Notes under the pieces: model-generated | Database searches by the model: none | What the model was told of the DNA's origin: nothing | Seen by the model: the letters and a program-made list of their open reading frames with translations, nothing else | Translations under genes and position numbers: made by a program | Source of the DNA: Paenibacillus macerans | Lineage (GTDB): Bacteria > Bacillota > Bacilli > Paenibacillales > Paenibacillaceae | Direction of reading: 5' to 3' | Length of the DNA: 64,000 bases | NCBI RefSeq assembly: GCF_023715465.1 | Contig: NZ_JAMBOE010000003.1 | Coordinates: 496,001-560,000, forward strand | Shown here: positions 1-8,688 of the stretch, one piece after another | Layout of the letters: each line of letters begins with the position of its first letter | How positions within the stretch are numbered: the first letter of the stretch is position 1

Positions 1-136
1 GCACCGCCCCGATGTTTAGCAGCATCATCGACGCCGGATCCCCCGGCGCCAGACGCATAAGTGTAAAGACGAACAATGAAAACAGTACAAACGTGAGCAT
101 TAACATCAACAGACGATGGGTAATGGAACGCAGCAT
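1..136 (-). CDS. Opp/Nik-type ABC permease, N-terminal end only
   Basis: Only the first 45 codons lie in the window; the gene runs off the left edge. The visible protein starts MLRSITHRLLMLML, is hydrophobic throughout, and carries the motif MRLAPGDPA, which is typical of the first transmembrane segment of NikB/OppB/DppB-type permeases. Its ATG overlaps the stop codon of the upstream solute-binding protein gene by one base (TAATG), so the two are translationally coupled in one operon. It would form the membrane channel for whatever the binding protein captures. The substrate is a nickel-, zinc- or metallophore-type ligand by context (Zur-type box upstream), not proven by sequence. Confidence 0.85.
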   Translation of the reverse strand, partial: MLRSITHRLLMLMLTFVLFSLFVFTLMRLAPGDPASMMLLNIGAV

Positions 137-1737
137 TATTGTGCTTCCTTCTTCAAGTGATGCCACTTCAAAGGATCGTCTTCAATGGCATTAAAAGTAA
201 AGCCGGCAAGTTGGCGCGTATGAACAAAGGTTTGCTTGGCATAATAAATTGGCACCGACATTGCTTCCTCATGCATGCGAAGGAATACTTGGTCAAATAA
301 CGCCTGCTGCTGCTCTGCCGAGACGGTGGAAGCAATCTGATCCAGCAGGTCCGACAATTGCTGGTCTTGATAAGCAACACCCGGCGCGGATGGCGAACTG
401 TAGAATAAGGAGGACAGGAATCGATACGGCAATTGCGCATCCGTATAAGTCCGATACATAAGCAGATCATAATCCTTGCTGCTCCATAACGTATCATAGT
501 AAGCTGCCCGTTCCTGATTCACGATGTTTATTTGGATGCCGATCTGCTTCATGTTGTCCTGAAAAATTTCCGCCATCTCTTTCCACTCCGGATATTCTTC
601 CGTTTGAATCACCAATCGCAACTGCAGGACTTGTCCGTCTTTCTCGTAAAGCTGCTTTTTCTCATTCCATTCGTAGCCCGAGGCTGCGATCAGTTGTTTT
701 GCCTTCTCCGGGTCGTAAGGATAGAAAGGCTGGTTATCGTCCGTGACAAAGGCGACTTTCTTTTGAAACAACCCTTTGACCGGTTCACCGCTTCCATCTG
801 CGTATTTACTCGTATCATTTCCGTAATTGATCGCCTGGCGTATATTTTTATCCGCTAGAACCGCATTGTTTTGGTTGATGACCAAAAAATAGGACATCGT
901 ACTGGTGCCCGTTTCCACCACATACTTATCGTTATTTTGAAAAACACTTAGACTTTCCGCCGGAATATTGCCAAGTTCACCCCCTGCAAGATCCGCCTCG
1001 CCGGATTGCAGCGCGAGCACCCTGGCCTGCGGATCCGTAATGACTTTAAAGACAAGCGAATACGCCGATGGTTTCTCCAACCAATAAAACTCGTTGGCAA
1101 CCAGAACCGTCTCGACCCCCTTCTGATAACTGCCTATTTTCCAGGGGCCCGTGCCGATCGCTTGGTGAAAGGTCCCATTCACATCTCCCGCAGGACTCAC
1201 CGCGTTTGGACTCATAATCCGAAATGGCCTGGCCTGACTAAGCTCATACAATACTTGCGTTGCGGTTTCTTTAAATGTAAGTACGACGGTGTTGTCATCA
1301 GGGGTTTCTATTTTTTCTAGTAAACGGGATATTTCAAGCGTAGCATTCTCTTCTCGGATGACCGCCCGCTCCAAAGAAAACTTAACGGCCGCGGAATTCA
1401 ATGGACTGCCGTCCGAGAATTTCACTTGTTTTCTTAGATGAAAAGTATAGGTCGTCCCGTCATCAGATACTTCCCATGATTCGGCCAAGCTGGGGGCAAT
1501 TTTGCCCTCTCCTTCATATTCCACCAGCGCATCGTATATAGCGGCATGCACATGGCGTGTGCCATTATAGGTCGCGGCATCCAGTTTATCCCCTTCAGCA
1601 TCTTGGGTTACCGCTACAACGATTTGTTTGTCCGCTTCTTGGCCCGAATCAGTAACCGGACCTTTGGCTTGTGAGCATCCTACAAGCAACAAAAACGCCA
1701 AAACGACTGCAAAGCTGAAACGATATCTGCTAAACAT
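136..1737 (-). CDS. NikA-like family 5 solute-binding lipoprotein (metal or metallophore uptake)
   Basis: 533 residues from the ATG at 1737, which follows a strong GGAGGAG site; an in-frame upstream start adds 17 residues without a ribosome binding site. A signal peptide ends in a lipobox (LLLVGCSQ), so the mature protein is lipid-anchored outside the membrane. The body is a family 5 (SBP_bac_5) fold with hallmark stretches such as APSLAESWEVSDDGTTYTF, ELSQARPFRIMSPN and AIGTGPW, which resemble nickel-binding NikA proteins more than peptide-binding OppA. It precedes the partial permease gene with a one-base overlap. The Zur-type palindrome in its promoter suggests zinc or a zincophore rather than nickel; family homology alone cannot decide between these. 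Confidence 0.85.
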   Translation of the reverse strand: MFSRYRFSFAVVLAFLLLVGCSQAKGPVTDSGQEADKQIVVAVTQDAEGDKLDAATYNGTRHVHAAIYDALVEYEGEGKIAPSLAESWEVSDDGTTYTFHLRKQVKFSDGSPLNSAAVKFSLERAVIREENATLEISRLLEKIETPDDNTVVLTFKETATQVLYELSQARPFRIMSPNAVSPAGDVNGTFHQAIGTGPWKIGSYQKGVETVLVANEFYWLEKPSAYSLVFKVITDPQARVLALQSGEADLAGGELGNIPAESLSVFQNNDKYVVETGTSTMSYFLVINQNNAVLADKNIRQAINYGNDTSKYADGSGEPVKGLFQKKVAFVTDDNQPFYPYDPEKAKQLIAASGYEWNEKKQLYEKDGQVLQLRLVIQTEEYPEWKEMAEIFQDNMKQIGIQINIVNQERAAYYDTLWSSKDYDLLMYRTYTDAQLPYRFLSSLFYSSPSAPGVAYQDQQLSDLLDQIASTVSAEQQQALFDQVFLRMHEEAMSVPIYYAKQTFVHTRQLAGFTFNAIEDDPLKWHHLKKEAQ

Positions 1738-1824
1738 CTTTACTCCTCCTACTTCTCTCCTGCGATGTTGGCGATTAAACTGTCGCAATGATCATGGCCA
1801 CTTGCATACGGAGTAATCTTTGTA

Positions 1825-1850
1825 TATTATTAATCGTAATCGTTACGATT
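1825..1850. promoter_or_regulatory. Zur-type operator in the divergent nikA-like / methyltransferase promoter
   Basis: Bases 1832-1850 form a palindrome with perfect 8-base arms, AATCGTAA and TTACGATT, around TCG. This matches the B. subtilis Zur box (TCGTAATNATTACGA) at all but one position. For the plus-strand gene a promoter TTGCAT-17-TATTAT ends at 1830, so the box covers the transcription start. On the minus strand the box sits between a TTGCAA -35 and an AT-rich -10. One bound repressor dimer could silence both directions. Confidence 0.75.
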
Positions 1851-1888
1851 TGCAACATATTTTTTTTTTAATAAAGGAGACCAGATTG

Positions 1889-2644
1889 ATGAGTGAGCAT
1901 AAACTTGCACAACAATATCGTGATTATTGGGATAAAGGAGCAGCGGTGTATGATGAAATCGTAAATACCGAATTTGCCACGGATACATATGATCAATGGA
2001 ACGCGATCCTGAGTGATCTTTTATCCGGAAAACGGAATTTAAAAATCCTCGATGTTGGAACGGGGCCCGGATTTTTTGCGGTTATGCTTAGCCGTATGGG
2101 GCACCTAGTTACCGCTATCGATTCCTCGCCTGAAATGGTGGCTAGGGCGAAACAAAATGCGCAAAAATACAACTGCAATATCAGGATTATAGAGACGGAT
2201 ATCATTGAATATAAGACGGAAGAAACCTTTGATATCATCATTTCCAGGAACGTCACCTGGTTTCTATACAACCCTGTTGCGGCTTATCAAAATTGGCATG
2301 GAATGCTTAACGGCGGGGGCCAAGTTATTATTTTCGATGCAAATTGGAATTTGTTTTTGAGTCATCCTCAAGAAGCAGAGCTATTCAGCAAAGCCAAGGA
2401 GGAGGCGATGGAGCAAGGTTACTTGCCGTATCGCGAAGAGAAAGACATCGAGGAAGGAGATCAACTGGCGCTTACCTTGCCATTGACCTACGTAAGAAGA
2501 CCGGGATGGGACAGCGAAATGCTTAAGTTTATTGGCTTTACTAAAATCCAAGTCCATGAAGGATTCGATGCTGAATTTTATAGTCCAGGAGAAAAAATCC
2601 TAAACCGCCACCGTCCCATGTTTACGATCGTTGCCGAAAAATAG
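1889..2644 (+). CDS. class I SAM-dependent methyltransferase
   Basis: 251 residues starting MSEHKLAQQ at the ATG preceded by AAAGGAGA; a longer in-frame reading starts inside the promoter and is rejected. The SAM-binding motif I is clear (ILDVGTGPGFFAVML, about residues 52-66), followed by the acidic loop AIDSSPEM and the post-motif DIIISRNVTWFL. The fold is the common Rossmann methyltransferase; the acceptor substrate cannot be read from sequence. It is transcribed alone, away from the importer genes, and ends in a strong terminator. Its promoter carries the Zur-type box, so it is probably induced by zinc limitation together with the importer. A role in metallophore tailoring is possible but speculative. 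Confidence 0.85.
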   Translation: MSEHKLAQQYRDYWDKGAAVYDEIVNTEFATDTYDQWNAILSDLLSGKRNLKILDVGTGPGFFAVMLSRMGHLVTAIDSSPEMVARAKQNAQKYNCNIRIIETDIIEYKTEETFDIIISRNVTWFLYNPVAAYQNWHGMLNGGGQVIIFDANWNLFLSHPQEAELFSKAKEEAMEQGYLPYREEKDIEEGDQLALTLPLTYVRRPGWDSEMLKFIGFTKIQVHEGFDAEFYSPGEKILNRHRPMFTIVAEK

Positions 2645-2665
2645 ACGCCTTGCGGCGTCTTTTTC
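2643..2665 (+). terminator. Rho-independent terminator of the methyltransferase gene
   Basis: Stem AGACGCC/GGCGTCT with a TTGC loop followed by five T. It begins inside the stop codon of the methyltransferase. Confidence 0.85.
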
Positions 2666-2702
2666 CGGTTCTTTGGAGTGATTTGAAGGGATGACGCTGC
2701 TC

Positions 2703-2835
2703 TAACGGACGCCAGCGACGTTATTCGCCCATTTCCCGGGTATTTCCCAACCTAACGGACCCAAGTGACCCTATTTCTCTCTAAACGAGTTCACTCAGGC
2801 CGATTCGAGGAAAATAGCGTCATCTCTGTCCGTTA
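2703..2835. repeat. three copies of a short TAACGGAC-type intergenic repeat
   Basis: Two direct imperfect copies start with TAACGGAC and end in GACGTTATT or GACCCTATTT (2703-2725 and 2753-2776). A third, inverted copy lies at 2812-2835 (ends TGTCCGTTA). They fill the gap between the methyltransferase terminator and the glycan operon. They look like a degenerate dispersed intergenic repeat; no coding potential is seen. Confidence 0.6.
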
Positions 2836-2882
2836 CATTTTGCACACCTCCGTTTTTGCGCAGATAGCGCCTCTGGAGTCCC

Positions 2883-4469
2883 TTAGCTTCCTGAGCCCTC
2901 TTCTCTGTAAATAAAATAATCAAAATCGGCATGTCTGCGAGTACCGCTTAAATCCTGCACGCACATTCCTATGAACGTTCCCGTGAATCGGAGCGGATTG
3001 GCGCTGTCATCCGAAAGGTGGAGGATATTGATTTCCGGGCCTACCGGCTTCCATTCGGAGCCAGTGGCAGCATACGAAAACTGCAGTTTCTTACGGTTTA
3101 TTATCGCCTTTAACTTGACCGGTCCCTCGTTCGGAAGCGGAACATCCGCTTCAAGAATCTCGTCGTACTCCCCTTGTACGGCTTGGATGATCCCAAGCAC
3201 CCTTCCCGCCCCTTCCAAGTGCGTTATTCTCAAGTAGACGTAATCATCCGTATCATAATATAAAATTAAGCCGGCCATTTGCTGAAAATGCTCCGGGTTG
3301 AACTCGATCTCCGTTTCAGCCTCACAGCAAAAGGCTTGCTGCCGGCGAGCCACCAGGCTTTGTCTGTGCCATGAACTTAGCGATTCCATCCCCCTTAAAC
3401 GCAAGTACCCTTTTCTTTCACTAAGGGAGAGCCAGCTTGAGTCCGGCGGGATACGAAGCGTGTTCCATGATAACCGAAGCTGCGGTTCGTCAAAATCATC
3501 TTTCTCAGGTTCTGTCTCAAACGGGTGAGCCGGCAGATTCGGAGCTTTCACCTTTACGCTTGGAATATTCCCCGCGCCATCCAGCCGCAGCCAATCGTTT
3601 TCGTCCCAATAGCAGCGCTGCAGCGCCGTTTCCCGGCCCAAGGTGCAATAGCGCTTCGCCGTAGGTCTTGCGCAAAGATGGGCCATATACCACTCGCCCG
3701 CTTGAGTTTCGACTAATGACGCATGTCCCGCCTTCTGGAGCAGCAGTTCAGGATGGCCGAAGCTTGTCAGAATCGGGTTATGGGGAGCCACCTCATAAGG
3801 CCCGAACAGGAAAGTCGATCTTGCCAGGGTAGCGGCGTGCTCGTATTTCGTTCCTCCCTCGGCGGTTAGCAGATAGTAATAGCCATTACGTTTGTAGAGA
3901 TGCGGCCCCTCCGTACGCCCAAGCTCGGTTCCCTGAAAGATGTTGGTCACCGGGCCGATTAATTTTTGTTCCGCTGGAGCGTATTCCTGAATGACAATCC
4001 CTGCGAACTGGTTTCTCCCTTTGCGGAAGTCCCAGATCATATTCAACAGCCATTTGCGGCCGTCATCATCATGAAACAAAGAAGGATCGAAGCCGCTGCT
4101 GTTTAAATAAATCGGTTCCGACCACGGACCCATGATATCCGTTGAAGTCACCAAATAGTTATGCGTATCCTTGAAGGCCCCTTTTCGTGACTTGACGTCC
4201 GTGTAAATTAAGTAAAAGATCCCGTTGTCATAGCTCAAACAATGCGCCCAGACCCCTCCGGAATTTACGTTGCCCAGCATATCAAGCTGAGATGTCCGAT
4301 TGAGCGGATGGGTCAAAACTCTCCAGTGAATCAAATCCTTGGAATGATGAATTTGTATCCCGGGAAACCACTCAAAGGTCGATGTGGCGATATAATAATC
4401 GTCCCCCACGCGAAGAATCGAAGGATCGGGGTTAAAACCGGGCAATATGGGATTAATAATGAAGCTCAT
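2883..4469 (-). CDS. xynB: GH43 beta-xylosidase / alpha-L-arabinofuranosidase
   Basis: 528 residues, the usual length for XynB-type GH43 enzymes. The five-bladed propeller domain begins at once (NPILPGFNPDPSI) and contains the expected catalytic set: base Asp15, pKa-modulating Asp128 (GFDPSLF) and acid Glu187 (GRTEGPHL), at the same positions as in the Geobacillus XynB3 enzyme. Residues from about 330 to the end form the beta-sandwich cap (RQQAFCCEAETEIEF, DDYVYLRITHLEG) of this subfamily. There is no signal peptide, so it acts inside the cell on imported xylo- or arabino-oligosaccharides. It is the last gene of the minus-strand glycan operon, 35 bases after the GH42 gene, with GAGGAGG before its ATG. 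Confidence 0.9.
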   Translation of the reverse strand: MSFIINPILPGFNPDPSILRVGDDYYIATSTFEWFPGIQIHHSKDLIHWRVLTHPLNRTSQLDMLGNVNSGGVWAHCLSYDNGIFYLIYTDVKSRKGAFKDTHNYLVTSTDIMGPWSEPIYLNSSGFDPSLFHDDDGRKWLLNMIWDFRKGRNQFAGIVIQEYAPAEQKLIGPVTNIFQGTELGRTEGPHLYKRNGYYYLLTAEGGTKYEHAATLARSTFLFGPYEVAPHNPILTSFGHPELLLQKAGHASLVETQAGEWYMAHLCARPTAKRYCTLGRETALQRCYWDENDWLRLDGAGNIPSVKVKAPNLPAHPFETEPEKDDFDEPQLRLSWNTLRIPPDSSWLSLSERKGYLRLRGMESLSSWHRQSLVARRQQAFCCEAETEIEFNPEHFQQMAGLILYYDTDDYVYLRITHLEGAGRVLGIIQAVQGEYDEILEADVPLPNEGPVKLKAIINRKKLQFSYAATGSEWKPVGPEINILHLSDDSANPLRFTGTFIGMCVQDLSGTRRHADFDYFIYREEGSGS

Positions 4470-4504
4470 CGGACTCCTCCTCTATCGTTTCATTTTCCCT
4501 CATC

Positions 4505-6568
4505 TTAAGAAAGCTCGATAACGCACACCCCGAAAGGCTGCATCCTGTAAACGCCGTGAAGAACCGCATCCGTGAGCAGATCACGTTTGGGGACCCGAAA
4601 AGCGATCGTCTGCTCTGCATGAGCATAGTTCATTAAAAAGGCATAGCATTTTTGCGTTTCTTCATGCGTTCGAATGGCCAGCTCTACATCCTCGGGCAAC
4701 TCAGCCCATTCCACGGCCGGGGACGCCAGTCCGATCTCGTCAAGCAGCGCGCCGGCAACCTCTTCGGTAAACACACTTCCGTAGTAATACGAGCTCCCTT
4801 CGCCTCGCACGTTTCGTACAAGAGCAGGCTTGCCCGCATAATAATCGGATGCATACGAAGCCAGCACTGCGGCGCTGTCCGACGTAACGCGCAAAATGTC
4901 CGCAAAGGCGTCTCCTTTAAGGACACCGCGGCCATTCCATTGTATATCGGGAGCCTGCTGCATCGGCCCGATCAGCGTAAAGTCTTCCACCTCAATCCCG
5001 CACAAATCGGCAAGCGGTCCCGGAAACGGCTGCATATAGCACTGGCCTGCCACATCCTTATAGCCGCTGCGGCAGCCAAGCACAAGCGTCCCCCCGCCCT
5101 CGACATACCGTTTAAGCAGCACCGCCGTCGACTCCGGCATAATTGCCGGGTGCGGATAGACGAGCACACGGTATTTGGCTAAATCGTCTACAGTCGTCGA
5201 TGAACGAATGTACTTCGTGTCCGCCGGGATATGGCGGCGCTGCAGCGCCTTGTACCATTCCAGGACGCTTTTCCCGGCAAGCGGTCCGTGCCACACATCC
5301 AGCTCGCCGTCCCATTCGTTGTCGTAATCCTTCAGTACGGCAACCTCGGCTTGATAGGTGGAACCAAGCAAAGCCCCGCCGATCCGCTGTAACTCTCTGC
5401 CAATGCGGCCGGCTTCCTCTACGCGGCGGTTTGGCCGGTTATGATAATCATTAATGCCATGCCAGTACATCTCCGTTCCCATGGTTGCCGTCCGCCAGCG
5501 GAAATAGAGCACCATATCGGCACCATGCGCGATCGATTGATAAGTCCACAATCGCATCTGCCCCGGCTTCGGCGCCGGCATCTTCGTGTTGCCCGCCGAT
5601 CCCCCGGGGCCGGCTTGCTGCTCCATAACGATGAAATTCGGCGATATGTCGCGAACCACGCTCAGATTCAGACTCCACTTGCGGTCCAGCAGCGGCCGCT
5701 CGCCTTGATCCGGCTGAATCGTGCTGAAATTCGGATACGAATCGTAAGCGAACACGTCCAAGGCATCGTCCGTCAGCCGGTGACTGTCCAGATGGCCGAA
5801 CAAACCGTTCGTCGTGATCCATTGTTTTGGTGCTTTTTCCCGTAAAATGTCCGATTGAAGCTCGGCATAGGAAATCACGCTGTCCGAGAAGAAGCGCTTC
5901 TCATCAAGCGCCAGATGCGGGTTCGATGAGCGGCCCGGTATCAGCCGGGATAAAAACACCTGCGACCAGTCCGAATACGTCTGATTCCAAAATACGGAGC
6001 CCCATGCCTGGTTCAAGGCATGGAGGCTCCCGTATTTTTCCTGCAGCCAAACGCGAAATGCCGCGTGATCGGCTTCGGAATAGAAGGTGTTGACTTCGCA
6101 GTTGAATTCGTTATCGATCTGCCATCCGACAACTGCAGGATGGTCCCTGTAGTGTTCTGCCAACTGCGTAACAATCCGCGCGGTAAGTGTGCGGTAGACA
6201 GGCGCATTATAGTTGTAGTGGCGGCGGTGCCCATGCCGGTATAACGTACCGTCCTGCTTGGCGTTTAATACTTCCGGATACTTGGCGGTGAGCCACGCCG
6301 GCGGTGTTGCCGTCGGCGTTCCCAGAATGACAAGGATGTCATGCTTGTGCGCCAGATCAATCGCCCGGTCGAACAGCTCGAACTCGAAGCGGCCCTCCTC
6401 CGGCTCGAAGATCGACCAGGCGAACTCCGCCATGCGAACGATCGAAAATCCGAGTTCTTTCATGCGCCGATAATCGTCCTCCCATAAGCGCTCCGGCCAA
6501 TGCTCCGGATAATAACATGCGCCAAGACGAAATTGTTCCGTTCTCCAGTCGCGACCATATTGTGTCAT
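4505..6568 (-). CDS. GH42 beta-galactosidase
   Basis: 687 residues, full length for the family. The N-terminal TIM barrel opens with FRLGACYYPEHWPERLWEDD and holds the acid/base Glu154 (QIDNEFNC) and the nucleophile Glu316 (FIVMEQQAGP). The trimerisation domain (about 390-600) and the C-terminal beta domain follow. No signal peptide is present, so it is cytoplasmic. GH42 enzymes remove terminal beta-galactose from short oligosaccharides, often galactan or arabinogalactan fragments, which suits the neighbouring GH43 and beta-glucuronidase genes. The ATG at 6568 is preceded by AGGGGAC. It lies between two GH43 genes in the same operon. Confidence 0.92.
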   Translation of the reverse strand: MTQYGRDWRTEQFRLGACYYPEHWPERLWEDDYRRMKELGFSIVRMAEFAWSIFEPEEGRFEFELFDRAIDLAHKHDILVILGTPTATPPAWLTAKYPEVLNAKQDGTLYRHGHRRHYNYNAPVYRTLTARIVTQLAEHYRDHPAVVGWQIDNEFNCEVNTFYSEADHAAFRVWLQEKYGSLHALNQAWGSVFWNQTYSDWSQVFLSRLIPGRSSNPHLALDEKRFFSDSVISYAELQSDILREKAPKQWITTNGLFGHLDSHRLTDDALDVFAYDSYPNFSTIQPDQGERPLLDRKWSLNLSVVRDISPNFIVMEQQAGPGGSAGNTKMPAPKPGQMRLWTYQSIAHGADMVLYFRWRTATMGTEMYWHGINDYHNRPNRRVEEAGRIGRELQRIGGALLGSTYQAEVAVLKDYDNEWDGELDVWHGPLAGKSVLEWYKALQRRHIPADTKYIRSSTTVDDLAKYRVLVYPHPAIMPESTAVLLKRYVEGGGTLVLGCRSGYKDVAGQCYMQPFPGPLADLCGIEVEDFTLIGPMQQAPDIQWNGRGVLKGDAFADILRVTSDSAAVLASYASDYYAGKPALVRNVRGEGSSYYYGSVFTEEVAGALLDEIGLASPAVEWAELPEDVELAIRTHEETQKCYAFLMNYAHAEQTIAFRVPKRDLLTDAVLHGVYRMQPFGVCVIELS

Positions 6569-6614
6569 GTTCGGTCCCCTCCTTGATATAGCAAGTTGCG
6601 ATCCATTCCTCTAC

Positions 6615-8402
6615 CTAGACTGCTTTATATACCTCACCCTCGGTAATCCCTCTTTCATTGAAGGCATCCACTCGGACATATACCGGCTGGCCTTTGACTA
6701 AAGCTCGAATCGTCAACTGATTACTGCCGAACACCATTTGACTATGATAAAGCTTATCCGGCGCGAATCCCCAAAGCACGTTGTGCCCGGTAGCATGGTC
6801 TCGATCCCATGACACGGAAAGATCAAGTTCGCTTAAACGTCCGGTTTGGACTCCGCTTACCCTGCCTGGGAAGTCCTCCTCGCCGATTCCAAAAATACGA
6901 AGACCGGAAATACAGGCCTGTTGGTTATAGGGAAGTTCCTTTACCGTGCAGCGGATATACCTTGCCTTAATACCGCCTTCCGTCACAATGAGATCATGCG
7001 GCAAATCGGAATCTGCGTCCAATTTATCTTCGATGACGAAATATTCCGTTCCGTCAACCGATCCTTCCAGGAGCCACCTGGTAACATGCTTCCGTTCGTC
7101 AATGTATCTTCTCGTTTTTCTCAATTCTCCGTTTTCCATTATTGTTATACCCTCAGGAAACGGAAGGTGCAGATGGTCATCTGCAAAATTGATTTGCACG
7201 GCACGTACATCACAAACATGTTTCAAATCAACTTCAAGCCATTCCCCCGGCTGATTGGACGCCGCTTTCCACCAACTCTGAATATTTTCATTCGTGGCCT
7301 TCGAGGCTTCATATCCTTCTTCAGAGGATGATGCATAGGCCGGCTTTCCATAGGAAAGCAGCATCCACTCGGGATTGCCCCATGGGTCCATCCTTACCTG
7401 TTCAAGCTTCATAGGCCAATCGCCATATCGTTGATTGCAGAATAATTCTCCATCTTGATCAAAGCCTGCAGGCCACAGCCCTAAACGTCTTTCAAATGGA
7501 TGATTGACGCTGACTCTCATACTTGCAGCATGCCACCAATTTCCAAACTTATCTTCCATCGTCGAACCATGGCCGGCACCCGGAATAAATCCCCCCGGCT
7601 TGTATGAGTAAGGGTTGTTTTTAGCTAGAACAAACGGTCCCAACGGTTTGTCGGATACGTAAACACCATCGGAGTAAACATTATATTGCGTTCCAGGGCT
7701 GGAATACTGTAAATAATATTTACCGTTATATTTGTCCATCCACGGACCCTCAATGTACGGATCACCGCCAACAGCAATCCTAAACATCTTTACCTTTTCA
7801 TCGGGCACGTTTCCGCTTTTCGCATAGGCTTGAACCATTTCTTCAATTTGTTCCGCAGTTTTGCCGAAAATATGATTTTCACCGGTTCTTTCATAACCAT
7901 GTACCGACGGCTTGCCATAAATAAGCTCGACCGGCTTACCTAGCGGTTTCATGCTTTCAGGATTTAGCTCAATCCCATATATCGGCGTTATGTTGGAACA
8001 GCCCCAGTAGAAATAAATTCGGCCATCATGATCAACGAACAGATTCGGGTCCCAAAAAGGAAAATCTCCGCGGATTTCCTCAAACTTGCCTTTGACCGGA
8101 TCTTTTGTCCTGAAAAAGGAGCAGTTTATACTTTTGGAAGATGCGGAAAAATATATATATTCCCCCATTACACGTACGTCTGGTGCATAGTCATAAATCG
8201 GTACGTCCTGCAGGGGATGGAAGTCCCACTCTACCAAATTAGCGCTTGAAAGAAATCCGGCTGTCATGGATGGAAAAAGGTAGTATCTCCCTTTAAACAT
8301 TATTAGCGAAGGGTCCGCCGCTTCTCTATAAACACTCATCTTTTCATAGTCGACAAATTGATACTTATATTCCATATTCATCGGATTACATACATATTTC
8401 AT
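6615..8402 (-). CDS. GH43-like hydrolase with F5/8C (discoidin) and FN3 domains
   Basis: 595 residues from the ATG at 8402, chosen because GGAGAAGG lies just upstream; a longer reading adds nine residues without support. The GH43 propeller covers about residues 20-350 with the likely catalytic residues Asp30 (REAADPS), Asp118 (FPFWDPNLF) and Glu218 (DPYIEGPW). A coagulation factor 5/8 C-like carbohydrate-binding region follows (about 360-510, with ATNENIQSWWKAASNQPGEW), then a fibronectin III-like end (about 515-595). No signal peptide is seen, which is unusual for a protein with a binding module, and suggests action on imported chains. The specific activity is unknown. Its start overlaps the end of an unrecognised ORF on the same strand. 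Confidence 0.8.
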   Translation of the reverse strand: MKYVCNPMNMEYKYQFVDYEKMSVYREAADPSLIMFKGRYYLFPSMTAGFLSSANLVEWDFHPLQDVPIYDYAPDVRVMGEYIYFSASSKSINCSFFRTKDPVKGKFEEIRGDFPFWDPNLFVDHDGRIYFYWGCSNITPIYGIELNPESMKPLGKPVELIYGKPSVHGYERTGENHIFGKTAEQIEEMVQAYAKSGNVPDEKVKMFRIAVGGDPYIEGPWMDKYNGKYYLQYSSPGTQYNVYSDGVYVSDKPLGPFVLAKNNPYSYKPGGFIPGAGHGSTMEDKFGNWWHAASMRVSVNHPFERRLGLWPAGFDQDGELFCNQRYGDWPMKLEQVRMDPWGNPEWMLLSYGKPAYASSSEEGYEASKATNENIQSWWKAASNQPGEWLEVDLKHVCDVRAVQINFADDHLHLPFPEGITIMENGELRKTRRYIDERKHVTRWLLEGSVDGTEYFVIEDKLDADSDLPHDLIVTEGGIKARYIRCTVKELPYNQQACISGLRIFGIGEEDFPGRVSGVQTGRLSELDLSVSWDRDHATGHNVLWGFAPDKLYHSQMVFGSNQLTIRALVKGQPVYVRVDAFNERGITEGEVYKAV

Positions 8403-8688
8403 TAGTGCCTTCTCCCACTCTATTGGCATTAAAGAACTCTAATTTGGCATACATATCTTCCAAAATAAACCGGACATCGATATCTCGATATACCCTGATT
8501 CGTCTCTCCTTTTGATAATGGACATATGTCATATCCGGAGATATGCGAGGTGCAGGCTTCAAATCATAATCATATGGTTGATCGTGCATTAGCAAACCTA
8601 CCGCAGGCGAATCTCCCAAGGTCCACATTTCCCCCTCGGCCAATCGCGGCCCGATCAGAGTAAAATCTTCTACCTTTTGTATCCAAAG
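8386..8688 (-). pseudogene. unrecognised ORF fragment between the GH2 and GH43 genes
   Basis: A frame open from 8688 (just after a TGA) to a stop at 8386 encodes about 100 residues including [18 protein letters not shown] and HDQPYDYDLKPAPRISPDM. The composition looks like real protein, yet there is no ATG before residue 21, no ribosome binding site, and it overlaps the 3' end of the GH2 gene and the start of the GH43 gene. I do not recognise the family. The nine residues VEDFTLIGP also occur in the GH42 protein of this operon, but the similarity stops there. It is most likely the C-terminal remnant of a lost gene; a small protein started at TTG 8643 is possible. Confidence 0.35.

Noticed and set aside
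1820..1888. Upstream start of the methyltransferase ORF
   Set aside because: It would begin before the Zur box and include it as coding sequence; the internal ATG at 1889 has an AAAGGAGA site and matches normal family length.
5441..5845. Several overlapping ORFs of 100-180 codons within 4650-6480 on the plus strand
   Set aside because: All lie opposite the GH42 gene, which has an intact fold and both catalytic residues.
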